A DNA stretch of 6,806 nucleotides, from NCBI GenBank assembly GCA_028866335.1, contig JAGWIL010000086.1, positions 1 through 6,806 on the forward strand, written 5' to 3'. Positions 1 to 5,909 of the stretch are shown here, piece by piece. A program made the translations under genes and the position numbers. This DNA comes from Rhodospirillales bacterium (lineage in GTDB: Bacteria > Pseudomonadota > Alphaproteobacteria > Acetobacterales > Acetobacteraceae). A model generated the notes under the pieces. That model ran no database searches, was not told the DNA's origin, and saw only the letters and a list, made by a program, of their open reading frames with translations. Position 1 is the stretch's first letter; each line of letters opens with the position of its first letter.

Positions 1-983
1 TTGCGCGCGAGGCCGATAAACTATCGGCCAAGGACATGTTTGATGTTCTGGTTGTTGGCGGTGGGCCGGCGGGGGCTGCGGCGGCGATCTACGCGGCGCG
101 GAAAGGCATTAGCACTGGTATTGTGGCGGAACGTTTCGGCGGCCAGGTGTTGGATACCATGGCGATCGAAAATTTTATCTCTGTGCGGCATACGGAAGGG
201 CCACAATTTGCCGCTGCGTTGGAGCAGCATACCCGCGACTATGACGTTGATATTATAAAAGCACAGATTGCGACGGCCATTATTCCTTCTGTTCAGGGCG
301 ATGGTGCGTATGAGGTAAAGCTTGCGGGCGGTGGGGTGCTAAAGGCGCAGAGCCTTGTGCTGGCACCAGGTGCCCGCTGGCGGGAAATGAATGTTCCAGG
401 CGAAGCTGAATATCGCAACAAAGGCGTAGCCTATTGCCCGCATTGTGATGGCCCGCTGTTTAAGGGCAAGCGCGTTGCCGTGGTTGGTGGCGGTAATTCG
501 GGCGTTGAAGCGGCGATCGATTTGGCTGGGCTTGTTTCGCATGTGACATTGATTGAGTTCGACCGGCAATTACGTGCCGATGCGGTTTTGCAGGCCAAGC
601 TGAGAAGCCTAAAAAATGCCACGGTTATTACCTCTGCCAGCATTACCGAAGTGCATGGGGATGGCGAAAAAGTGGTTGGTGTTTCCTATGAAGACAGGGA
701 ATCACGCGAATTGCATCGGATTGCCCTGGAGGGTGTATTTGTGCAGATCGGGTTGGTTCCGAATACTGAATGGCTGAAGGGAGTGCTGGATTTAACACCG
801 CGTGGTGAAATTGTGGTGACCGCGAAGGGTGAAACATCGTTGCCGGGCGTGTTCGCGGCGGGGGATGCAACCACAACGCCGTATAAGCAGATTATCATTG
901 CTACGGGGGATGGTGCCAAGGCCGCCCTTTCGGCGTTCGATTATCTTATCCGGCTTGCCCCGGCGGATGCCAAAGCCGCGTGA
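1..983 (+). CDS. ahpF: Alkyl hydroperoxide reductase subunit F, C-terminal part (5' end outside window)
   Basis: AhpF is the flavoprotein that passes electrons from NAD(P)H through FAD and disulfides to the peroxidase AhpC, which reduces H2O2 and organic peroxides in the cytoplasm. The reading frame is open from the left edge (first whole codon at 3) and enters with [20 protein letters not shown], the linker that precedes the thioredoxin-reductase-like module in AhpF. The ATG at 36 is therefore an internal Met, not a start. Visible are the FAD-binding GGGPAG (codons at about 57-74), the redox centre CPHC (435-446), the nucleotide-binding GGGNSG motif, and the second FAD motif [10 protein letters not shown] followed by [16 protein letters not shown]. 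The 326 residues present are about the last three fifths of a family that is usually near 520; the N-terminal thioredoxin-fold domains lie upstream. A plain thioredoxin reductase is unlikely because [14 protein letters not shown] is AhpF-type. oxyR starts 8 bases after the stop. The AhpC gene would be expected just upstream (inference). Confidence 0.95.
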   Translation, partial: AREADKLSAKDMFDVLVVGGGPAGAAAAIYAARKGISTGIVAERFGGQVLDTMAIENFISVRHTEGPQFAAALEQHTRDYDVDIIKAQIATAIIPSVQGDGAYEVKLAGGGVLKAQSLVLAPGARWREMNVPGEAEYRNKGVAYCPHCDGPLFKGKRVAVVGGGNSGVEAAIDLAGLVSHVTLIEFDRQLRADAVLQAKLRSLKNATVITSASITEVHGDGEKVVGVSYEDRESRELHRIALEGVFVQIGLVPNTEWLKGVLDLTPRGEIVVTAKGETSLPGVFAAGDATTTPYKQIIIATGDGAKAALSAFDYLIRLAPADAKAA

Positions 984-991
984 GTTAATTG

Positions 992-1894
992 ATGGCTTAT
1001 TTGCCCACACCGCAGCAGCTTCGCTATCTGGTTATGCTTGCAGAGAAAGGGCATTTTGGCCGGGCGGCTTCGGCTTGTGCGGTTTCCCAATCAACGCTCT
1101 CCGCTGGGCTGTTGGCGCTTGAGCGGGGGCTGGATTCACAAATTCTGGACCGGGCGGTAGCGAAGCATCCAGTGTTTACACCGCTTGGACTAGAGCTGGT
1201 TGTTAAAGCTCGCGCCGCGTTATCGGCTTTATCCGCGATTGCTGAAGCCGCGGATGCAGCCCGCGCGCCGATGTCCGGCCCATTGCGGCTCGGGATTATT
1301 CCAACGATCGGGCCTTTTCTGCTGCCCCGGTTGATGCCTCAGCTCAGAGAGCGGTATAAGGCGTTGAGGCTGTTTCTACGCGAAGATTTGACGGAACGCT
1401 TGCTTGACCAGCTTGATGCCGGTTTACTCGATATCGTCATTCTGGCGCAGCCTTGCGCTTGCGGGCGCGCGGAGGTTTTATCCTTGGCCCAAGATGATTT
1501 TCTTGTGGCTTTTCCGTTTGGCCATAGGTTCATGGCCAGGGAAAGCATAAGGGGTGATGAGTTTGCCGCAGAGCAGCTTTTGTTGCTTGAGGACGGACAT
1601 TGTTTGCGTGAGCATGTTTTAGCCGTATGTGGCACCGAATTTAAACGCGAACAGCAATTTGCCGCGACCTCGCTGCATACTTTGGTGCAGATGGTTGCGG
1701 GAGGGCTGGGGGTAACGCTGGTGCCGAAGCTTGCTGTGGACGCTGGATTGCTCAACGGCACTGGCGTGCAAACCACAAAATTGGAAGGTGCCGCGGGCGG
1801 GCGCAGCATCGCTCTGGCGTGGAGAGCAGGGAGCGCCAGAGCGGAAGAGTTTAAAACGCTTGCGCCCGTTATAGCTGCGGCCTGCGAATTTTAA
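992..1894 (+). CDS. oxyR: OxyR, LysR-family hydrogen-peroxide-sensing transcriptional regulator
   Basis: OxyR senses H2O2 by forming an intramolecular disulfide and then activates peroxide-defence genes such as ahpCF and katG. The 300-residue protein has an N-terminal LysR winged helix-turn-helix (about residues 6-65, with GRAASACAVSQSTLSAG) and a LysR substrate-binding domain from about 97. The redox pair is clear: C204 in LLEDGHCLRE and C213, nine residues apart as in E. coli C199/C208. IIPTIGPFLLP matches the peroxide-site loop containing the conserved Thr (T105 here). A CxC pair at 155/157 is extra. I chose the ATG at 992; a TTG directly before it at 989 is also in frame. No strong Shine-Dalgarno sequence is seen, and with only 8 bases after the ahpF stop, translation is probably coupled. 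The stop TAA (1892-1894) overlaps the stop of the convergent DUF3297 gene. Co-transcription with ahpF would let OxyR adjust its own level (inference). Confidence 0.95.
   Translation: MAYLPTPQQLRYLVMLAEKGHFGRAASACAVSQSTLSAGLLALERGLDSQILDRAVAKHPVFTPLGLELVVKARAALSALSAIAEAADAARAPMSGPLRLGIIPTIGPFLLPRLMPQLRERYKALRLFLREDLTERLLDQLDAGLLDIVILAQPCACGRAEVLSLAQDDFLVAFPFGHRFMARESIRGDEFAAEQLLLLEDGHCLREHVLAVCGTEFKREQQFAATSLHTLVQMVAGGLGVTLVPKLAVDAGLLNGTGVQTTKLEGAAGGRSIALAWRAGSARAEEFKTLAPVIAAACEF
1810..1843. repeat. Perfect 10-bp inverted repeat inside the oxyR 3' end
   Basis: CGCTCTGGCG (1810-1819) and CGCCAGAGCG (1834-1843) are exact reverse complements separated by 14 bases; a T-G wobble at 1809/1844 could extend the stem. 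It lies within oxyR codons about 50 bases before the stop. Neither strand has a T-run directly after the stem, so it is not a standard intrinsic terminator. It could form a stable RNA hairpin near the 3' end of oxyR mRNA, or in read-through RNA from the opposing DUF3297 gene. Function is unknown, and chance in a GC-rich coding sequence is possible. Confidence 0.5.
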
Positions 1895-2145
1895 GCCTCT
1901 GTATTCTGGTCATCTCTGAAATAGGCTTCCACAACGCCTTTGAGTTTAACGGTGAGGGGTTTGCCCTTGCGGTCTAAGGCTTTGCCCGCGGCGACACGGA
2001 TCCAACCCTCAGAAACACAATATTCTTCGACATTGGTTTTTTCTGATCCGTTGAAACGAATGCCAACGCCGCGTTCCAGCAGGGATTGTTCGAAGAATTT
2101 GCTGTCAGGATCGGATGACAGACGGTCTGGCGGCGTGGGGCTCAT
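1891..2145 (-). CDS. DUF3297 family small protein, function unknown
   Basis: This 84-residue protein matches the DUF3297 family as I remember it: N-terminal PPDRLSSDPDSKFF, then ERGVGIRFNG, then EKTNVEEYCVSEGWIRVAAG, then DRKGKPLTVKLKG and an acidic end. The family is of normal length here and has no assigned function. No signal peptide or membrane segment is visible, so it is probably cytosolic. It has one cysteine (C43) in the most conserved block. The start is well supported: an AGGAG Shine-Dalgarno sequence sits 6 bases before the ATG, and that ATG overlaps the stop of the upstream carboxypeptidase gene (ATGA, 2142-2145), indicating translational coupling. Its stop lies on the TTAA shared with the oxyR stop. 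Co-expression with a cell-wall enzyme is the only contextual clue; I do not assign a role. Confidence 0.88.
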   Translation of the reverse strand: MSPTPPDRLSSDPDSKFFEQSLLERGVGIRFNGSEKTNVEEYCVSEGWIRVAAGKALDRKGKPLTVKLKGVVEAYFRDDQNTEA

Positions 2146-3383
2146 AACATGCTCCTGATCTTACGGGAAAGCTTGGTGGTAAAGCTGGCGGGCGGAGAAT
2201 CCGCCATGGCCACCAGGGGCAGCACGGCCAAGGTTTTACCCTTCGCGGTATATGTAACCGAACCGAGTACTTCACCCTTATGGACGCCAGGGGTGAGGGG
2301 CGTTGTAACAGAGATTGTGTGAGTGACGAATTTCTGTGCATCAGTTGGCATGGTAACCGTGACGTTCTGGGCTATGCCAACGGGAACCTCGCCACTGTCA
2401 AACGCATCGCTCTTCACGACATCCACTTGCTGGCCGGAAGAGGCGATCTGCACGTCTGAAAAGAAATGCTGCCCGTAATCCAGCAGGGATTCAATCGCGG
2501 CGGTGCTTGATGACCATGTTGGGCCGCCCGTTACCACGGCGATGAGCCGCATATTGCCTCGTTCTGCCGTCGCATCGATACAATGCCCGCTTTCCCTGGT
2601 TAAACCTGTTTTCAAACCATCCACCGTGGGGTCTTTGAACAGGACGGGATTCCAGCTTCTTTGCGTGATGCCGCCATATGTATAGCTTTGAAGTTTGGAT
2701 ATTTGCAGAATTTCAGGCTCATCATTCAAGATAGTGCGTGAGAGCAGAGCTATATCCATTGCCGAGGTATGCAGGCTCGGGTCAGGCAGGCCTGTGGCAT
2801 TTGTATAATTTGTGTCGGTGAGGCCTATTTTGGATGCGGTTTTGTTCATCATTTGAACGAACGAATCTGTGCTGCCGGCAACTTGTTCAGCCAGGGCAAC
2901 GGCAGCATCGTTACCGGAATCGATGATGAGCCCATGGAGCAACTGATCCACGGTGACCACTGAATTCGGGTCGACGAACATTGTGGAGCCCTGCTGGTGC
3001 CAGGCATTGGTCGAGATCGGCACTGTCTCGTCTAATTTCAGGCTGCCGTGATGGATGGCCTGGTAGACGAGGTGCGCGGTCATCAGCTTTGTCAGGCTGG
3101 CCGGCGGGATTTCAAGATGCGGCGCGGCTTCGGCCAAAATGGCCCCGGTTTGGGCGTCCATCAGCACATAGGCTGTTATGTCTGGCAAAACAGGCGGAGA
3201 GGGAGTTGCGGTATCGCCTGTGGGGCTATCCGGTACCGGCGCCGGGCCGGTTGGGGCGGGTGTTGCGCCGATTTTACCGGTATCTGCGGCAGCAGCGGCG
3301 GGGGCGGCTTTGGCCAAGACCGGAGAGGCAAATACCAGGGAGGCGGCAAGAGCAACTCTCGACAGGCCAGACATCTTTAACAT
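2142..3383 (-). CDS. Secreted serine-type D-alanyl-D-alanine carboxypeptidase (low-molecular-weight penicillin-binding protein, DacA/DacC type)
   Basis: It removes the terminal D-Ala from peptidoglycan stem pentapeptides in the periplasm, limiting cross-linking. All three penicillin-binding motifs are present: S96-L-T-K99 (in PPASLTKLMTAH), S156-G-N158 and K258-T-G260. The 413-residue protein begins with a Sec signal peptide (LSRVALAASLVFASPVLAKA, probable cleavage after residue 26), then a Pro/Ala/Thr-rich linker to about residue 67, the peptidase S11 domain to about 295, and a PBP5-type beta-rich C-terminal domain to about 395. A short basic-hydrophobic tail (residues 401-413) could act as a membrane anchor, as in E. 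coli PBP5. The frame is open back to 3554, but that part is not protein-like, overlaps the lepB promoter and would bury the signal peptide, so I start at the ATG at 3383. An ATG at 3374 is an alternative. The Shine-Dalgarno sequence is weak. The stop overlaps the DUF3297 start. Whether the paralogue is dacA, dacC or dacF cannot be told. Confidence 0.93.
   Translation of the reverse strand: MLKMSGLSRVALAASLVFASPVLAKAAPAAAAADTGKIGATPAPTGPAPVPDSPTGDTATPSPPVLPDITAYVLMDAQTGAILAEAAPHLEIPPASLTKLMTAHLVYQAIHHGSLKLDETVPISTNAWHQQGSTMFVDPNSVVTVDQLLHGLIIDSGNDAAVALAEQVAGSTDSFVQMMNKTASKIGLTDTNYTNATGLPDPSLHTSAMDIALLSRTILNDEPEILQISKLQSYTYGGITQRSWNPVLFKDPTVDGLKTGLTRESGHCIDATAERGNMRLIAVVTGGPTWSSSTAAIESLLDYGQHFFSDVQIASSGQQVDVVKSDAFDSGEVPVGIAQNVTVTMPTDAQKFVTHTISVTTPLTPGVHKGEVLGSVTYTAKGKTLAVLPLVAMADSPPASFTTKLSRKIRSML
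2152..2156 (-). promoter_or_regulatory. Ribosome binding site of the DUF3297 gene
   Basis: AGGAG on the minus strand, 6 bases upstream of the DUF3297 ATG. It lies within the last codons of the carboxypeptidase gene, so ribosomes ending there could reinitiate directly. It fixes the start of the small gene. Confidence 0.7.
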
Positions 3384-3519
3384 GGGCGACTCACACTCCG
3401 AGCATGACAGGGCTGGGCTTCTCTGCACCTGATTACGGTATTCTCGCAAGCCGGGATGCGTTAATGCCGTGTAACACACTAAAACACGAAGGAAGCCGTG
3501 CCGCGGAAGCGGGGTTTTC

Positions 3520-3547
3520 TTGACATCTGTTCCTGCACGGGTTTGAT
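3520..3547 (+). promoter_or_regulatory. Probable sigma-70-type promoter of the lepB-rnc-era operon
   Basis: A perfect -35 box TTGACA (3520-3525) is followed 16 bases later by TTTGAT (3542-3547), which matches TATAAT at 4 of 6 positions. Transcription would begin near 3554, giving a leader of about 15 bases that contains the AAGGA ribosome site before the ATG at 3570. This placement also argues against the upstream in-frame starts at 3498 and 3546, which would lie in or before the promoter. Confidence 0.5.
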
Positions 3548-3559
3548 GCGCCAATCTTC

Positions 3560-3564
3560 AAGGA
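3560..3564 (+). promoter_or_regulatory. Ribosome binding site of lepB
   Basis: AAGGA five bases before the ATG at 3570. It selects this ATG over the second one at 3576 (11 bases away) and over the upstream in-frame starts. Confidence 0.6.
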
Positions 3565-3569
3565 ACAAG

Positions 3570-4340
3570 ATGAGAATGGCGCAGCGTAAACAAGGCGAAG
3601 GCGGGTTAATCGAGTTTGTTAAAACCATTGTCTATGCCGGACTTATCGCGGTGGGCATCCACACATTTTTGTTGGAGCCGTTTTACATTCCGTCCGGTTC
3701 CATGGTGCCCACGCTATTGGTGGGGGATTATCTGGTTGTTAACAAATTCGCCTATGGGTATTCGCGGTTTTCACTGCCCTTCGCGCCGGACTTGTTTTCG
3801 GGCCGGATTTTTGGAAGCGTGCCAAAGCGTGGCGCTGTTGTGGTGTTTCGCCCGCCAGGTGCCCCGAATGAGGATTTTATCAAGCGTGTTGTCGGCCTGC
3901 CGGGAGACACCATTCAGGTTACCAACGGGCAGCTTTATATTAACGGACAAATTGTGCCCAGGGTGGATGCTGGGGATTATGTGGATACCAGCTCTGGCGC
4001 CCCGGTTGTGGCGCGGGACTACACGGAATCGCTACCCGGCGGAGTTGTGCATTCCATTCTGAAGGTAACCAATGCCCCTGAAAATGATGGAGGGGTCGAT
4101 CCGAACAACACGCCGTTATATACAGTTCCGGCTGGCGACCTGTTTATGATGGGCGATAATCGGGATAATTCCGAGGATTCCCGGTTTATGGATGGGCCTG
4201 TTGGCTATGTGCCAATAGAAAATGTGGTCGGACCCGCGGAATTGATATTTTTTTCGATCGATTTGAAGCATCCGTTTTGGGAGATTTGGGAGTGGCCATT
4301 CGAGATCCGCTGGGGGCGGATGTTCCACAGCATCCGGTGA
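3570..4340 (+). CDS. lepB: Signal peptidase I
   Basis: LepB cleaves Sec and Tat signal peptides from exported proteins at the outer face of the inner membrane, using a Ser-Lys dyad. The 256-residue product has one N-terminal membrane segment (about residues 17-36, TIVYAGLIAVGIHTFLL). The catalytic serine is S44 in IPSGSMVPTLLVGD, and the catalytic lysine is K105 in DFIKRVVGLPGD. The conserved GDNRDNSEDSRF box lies at 195-206. Length and single-span topology fit alphaproteobacterial enzymes. The frame is open back to 3498, but the Shine-Dalgarno sequence and promoter both favour the ATG at 3570. It leads the lepB-rnc-era operon, and its TGA overlaps the likely GTG start of rnc. The carboxypeptidase encoded divergently next to it carries a signal peptide of the type LepB processes. 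Confidence 0.95.
   Translation: MRMAQRKQGEGGLIEFVKTIVYAGLIAVGIHTFLLEPFYIPSGSMVPTLLVGDYLVVNKFAYGYSRFSLPFAPDLFSGRIFGSVPKRGAVVVFRPPGAPNEDFIKRVVGLPGDTIQVTNGQLYINGQIVPRVDAGDYVDTSSGAPVVARDYTESLPGGVVHSILKVTNAPENDGGVDPNNTPLYTVPAGDLFMMGDNRDNSEDSRFMDGPVGYVPIENVVGPAELIFFSIDLKHPFWEIWEWPFEIRWGRMFHSIR
4279..4283 (+). promoter_or_regulatory. Shine-Dalgarno-like GGGAG that would support an upstream rnc start
   Basis: GGGAG inside lepB lies 8 bases before an in-frame GTG at 4292. This would give RNase III 15 extra N-terminal residues. It is a better ribosome site than any seen before the preferred GTG at 4337, so the rnc start is not settled by the sequence. Confidence 0.3.
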
Positions 4341-5008
4341 GCCAGGTTGAGAACGCCTCCCGGTTTCTGGGTCACCAGTTTGAACGCCCAGGCTTGTTGG
4401 CGGAGGCGTTAACGCACCGCTCCGCCGCGGGTGCCAAGGGGGTTGGGTCCAACGAAAGGCTGGAATTCATCGGCGACCGGGTTTTAGGGCTGGTTGTTGC
4501 CGAGTGGCTGAGTGAGCGGTTTCCCGATGAGCAGGAAGGCAAGCTGGGGCCAAGATTGGCCGCCCTTGTATCAAAACCCGCCCTCGCTGAAATTGCCGAG
4601 GTGAATAATGTCGGGGCCATGCTGAATGTGGCGCCTGGTGAGGCCAAGCGCGGGGTGAGTTCTCAGGCGAATGTGCTGGCGGATGCCGTGGAAGCCATGA
4701 TTGGCGCCTTGTATCTTGATGCGGGGTTACCGGCGGCCCAGACTTTTATTCGCCGCGTCATGGGCGCGGCGGTAGAGGGTCAAGCAGCACCCCCCAAAGA
4801 CCCCAAAACCGCATTGCAGGAATGGGCGCTGAAGCGCGCTCTGCCGCTGCCAAATTATCAGGTTTTAGATCAATCCGGCCCCTCTCATGCGCCGAAATTT
4901 GTGATAAGTGTAACAATTGGCGCTGCATCTGCATCGGCTACCGCAGGGGCAAAGCGGGCGGCAGAGCAGGAGGCGGCGCGCAACTTGCTGGAAGTTCTGA
5001 CAAAATGA
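4337..5008 (+). CDS. rnc: Ribonuclease III
   Basis: RNase III is a dimeric Mg2+-dependent endonuclease that cuts double-stranded RNA, including the precursors of 16S and 23S rRNA. From the GTG at 4337 the product has 223 residues. The signature NERLEFIGDRVL supplies E40, E43 and D47, and LADAVEAMIG supplies D116 and E119, so all the acidic residues matching E. coli E38, E41, D45, D114 and E117 are present. A double-stranded-RNA-binding domain follows (about 154-221, from DPKTALQEWALKR to AEQEAARNLLEVL). I chose GTG 4337 because it forms a GTGA overlap with the lepB stop and leaves an N-terminus the length of E. coli RNase III. GTG 4292 has a better ribosome site and would add 15 residues. The stop TGA overlaps the era ATG. 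Confidence 0.94.
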   Translation: MSQVENASRFLGHQFERPGLLAEALTHRSAAGAKGVGSNERLEFIGDRVLGLVVAEWLSERFPDEQEGKLGPRLAALVSKPALAEIAEVNNVGAMLNVAPGEAKRGVSSQANVLADAVEAMIGALYLDAGLPAAQTFIRRVMGAAVEGQAAPPKDPKTALQEWALKRALPLPNYQVLDQSGPSHAPKFVISVTIGAASASATAGAKRAAEQEAARNLLEVLTK

Positions 5009-5898
5009 AAAGATGTGGTTTTGTTGCGTTGATCGGGGCACCGAATGCCGGAAAATCGACGCTGTTGAACCGGCTTACAGGTGCCAAAATTTCGATTGTG
5101 AGCCCGAAGGCGCAAACGACGAGAGCGCGCGTGCTGGGGCTTACGGTAAGGGGTGATACGCAGATTATTTTTGTCGACACGCCAGGGATATTCACGCCCA
5201 AGCGCCGCCTGGATCAGGCCATGGTTGAGGCCGCCTGGAATGGTGCTGGCGAGGCGGATATGCTGTTCCTGCTGCTTGATGCGAAGCCGGGGATTAGTGA
5301 CGAGTTTCGCAAAATCGCCAGCCAGCTTGCTGCCAATGGCGTTAAAATGTCGCTTTTGCTCAACAAGATCGATCTGATCGACCGGCAGGATTTGCTCCCC
5401 CTCACGCAGGAGGCGGCCGCATTGGCACCGTTTGAGCGGGTGTTCATGATATCGGCCCAAAAAGGCGATGGCATTGACGCGCTGCTGGATTATTGTGCCG
5501 GCGTTTTGCCCGAAGGTCCGTTTCTGTACCCCGAAGATGATCTGACGGATTTACCTGACAGGCAGTTGGCGGCGGAGATTGTACGCGAACAGATCTTTCT
5601 GCAAACGCGCGACGAGGTGCCTTATGGGGCCACGGTAGAGACGGAAAGCTTTAAAGAGCAAAAAAATGGCGCAACCCGGATTGATGCGGTGATTTACGTG
5701 GCCCGCGAAGGCCACAAAGCCATTTTGATTGGCGCAAAAGGGTCCCGGATTAAAGAGATTGGCAGCCGGGCGCGGCGCGAGTTGGAGCGGTTGCTGGAAA
5801 CCAAAGTCGATTTGTTTTTGCGGGTTGTTGAGCGCCCTGGCTGGGATGAGGAGGCTGCCCGGATTAAGGCGGCCGGGCTGGAACTGCCCCGAAAATAG
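5005..5898 (+). CDS. era: GTPase Era, 30S ribosomal subunit maturation factor
   Basis: Era binds the 3' end of 16S rRNA and couples GTP hydrolysis to late 30S assembly. The 297-residue protein has all the GTPase motifs: G1 GAPNAGKS (11-18), G2 with T38-T39 in QTTRAR, G3 DTPG (58-61), G4 NKID (120-123) and G5 SAQ (150-152). The C-terminal KH domain (about 205-280) has its GxxG loop in ILIGAKGSRIKEIG. Length is close to E. coli Era (301). The frame is open upstream to 4822, but that is only rnc read in another frame. The ATG at 5005 overlaps the rnc stop (ATGA) and begins MKRCGFVALIGAPNAGKS, which is typical. GGAAG lies 10 bases upstream as a modest ribosome site. Coupling to rnc fits their joint role in rRNA maturation. 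recO, which often follows era, is absent; the next gene converges. Confidence 0.96.
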   Translation: MKRCGFVALIGAPNAGKSTLLNRLTGAKISIVSPKAQTTRARVLGLTVRGDTQIIFVDTPGIFTPKRRLDQAMVEAAWNGAGEADMLFLLLDAKPGISDEFRKIASQLAANGVKMSLLLNKIDLIDRQDLLPLTQEAAALAPFERVFMISAQKGDGIDALLDYCAGVLPEGPFLYPEDDLTDLPDRQLAAEIVREQIFLQTRDEVPYGATVETESFKEQKNGATRIDAVIYVAREGHKAILIGAKGSRIKEIGSRARRELERLLETKVDLFLRVVERPGWDEEAARIKAAGLELPRK

Positions 5899-5909
5899 CG
5901 GCTGCGGGG

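Larger units (their letters stand above)
3384..3569. other. Divergent intergenic region between the carboxypeptidase gene and lepB
   Basis: This 186-base stretch holds a good promoter candidate facing lepB, but only weak sigma-70-like matches facing the carboxypeptidase gene. A small dyad, GTGTAACAC, lies at 3469-3477, and a short CCGC/GCGG stem at 3501-3512 is followed by a T-rich run just upstream of the lepB -35 box. GGAAGC occurs twice at 3491-3510. No conserved small gene is seen. Confidence 0.5.

Noticed and set aside
36..983. Treating the ATG at 36 as the start of a stand-alone thioredoxin reductase
   Set aside because: The frame is open to the left edge with AhpF linker residues, and the CPHC block is AhpF-type.
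1339..1809. 156-residue open frame antisense to oxyR
   Set aside because: Low-complexity Ser/Pro/Ala composition typical of a shadow frame; the sense strand encodes a clear OxyR.
1923..1939. AGGC/GCCT stem followed by a T-rich stretch, as an oxyR terminator inside the DUF3297 gene
   Set aside because: The stem is only 4 bp and the T-rich stretch is interrupted; it could easily occur by chance.
2981..3523. Overlapping open frames of 180, 110 and 84 residues antisense to the carboxypeptidase start
   Set aside because: Arg/Gly/Pro-rich translations opposite the signal peptide and linker; no family resemblance.
3384..3554. N-terminal extension of the carboxypeptidase frame to 470 residues
   Set aside because: The extra 57 residues look unlike a protein family, would place the signal peptide internally, and overlap the lepB promoter.
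3498..3569. Upstream in-frame starts for lepB at 3498 and 3546
   Set aside because: They lie in or before the TTGACA/TTTGAT promoter, while AAGGA with good spacing precedes the ATG at 3570.
4822..5004. Upstream extension of the era frame
   Set aside because: It is rnc coding sequence in another frame; Era normally starts a few residues before its G1 motif, as the ATG at 5005 gives.
4885..5460. 191-residue open frame antisense to the rnc/era junction
   Set aside because: No recognisable domain or plausible ribosome site; a by-product of GC-rich codon bias in era and rnc.
5887..5909. CCCCG/CGGGG stem between the era and nadK stops as a bidirectional terminator
   Set aside because: Only 5 bp with a 13-base loop and no T-run on either side; too weak to call.
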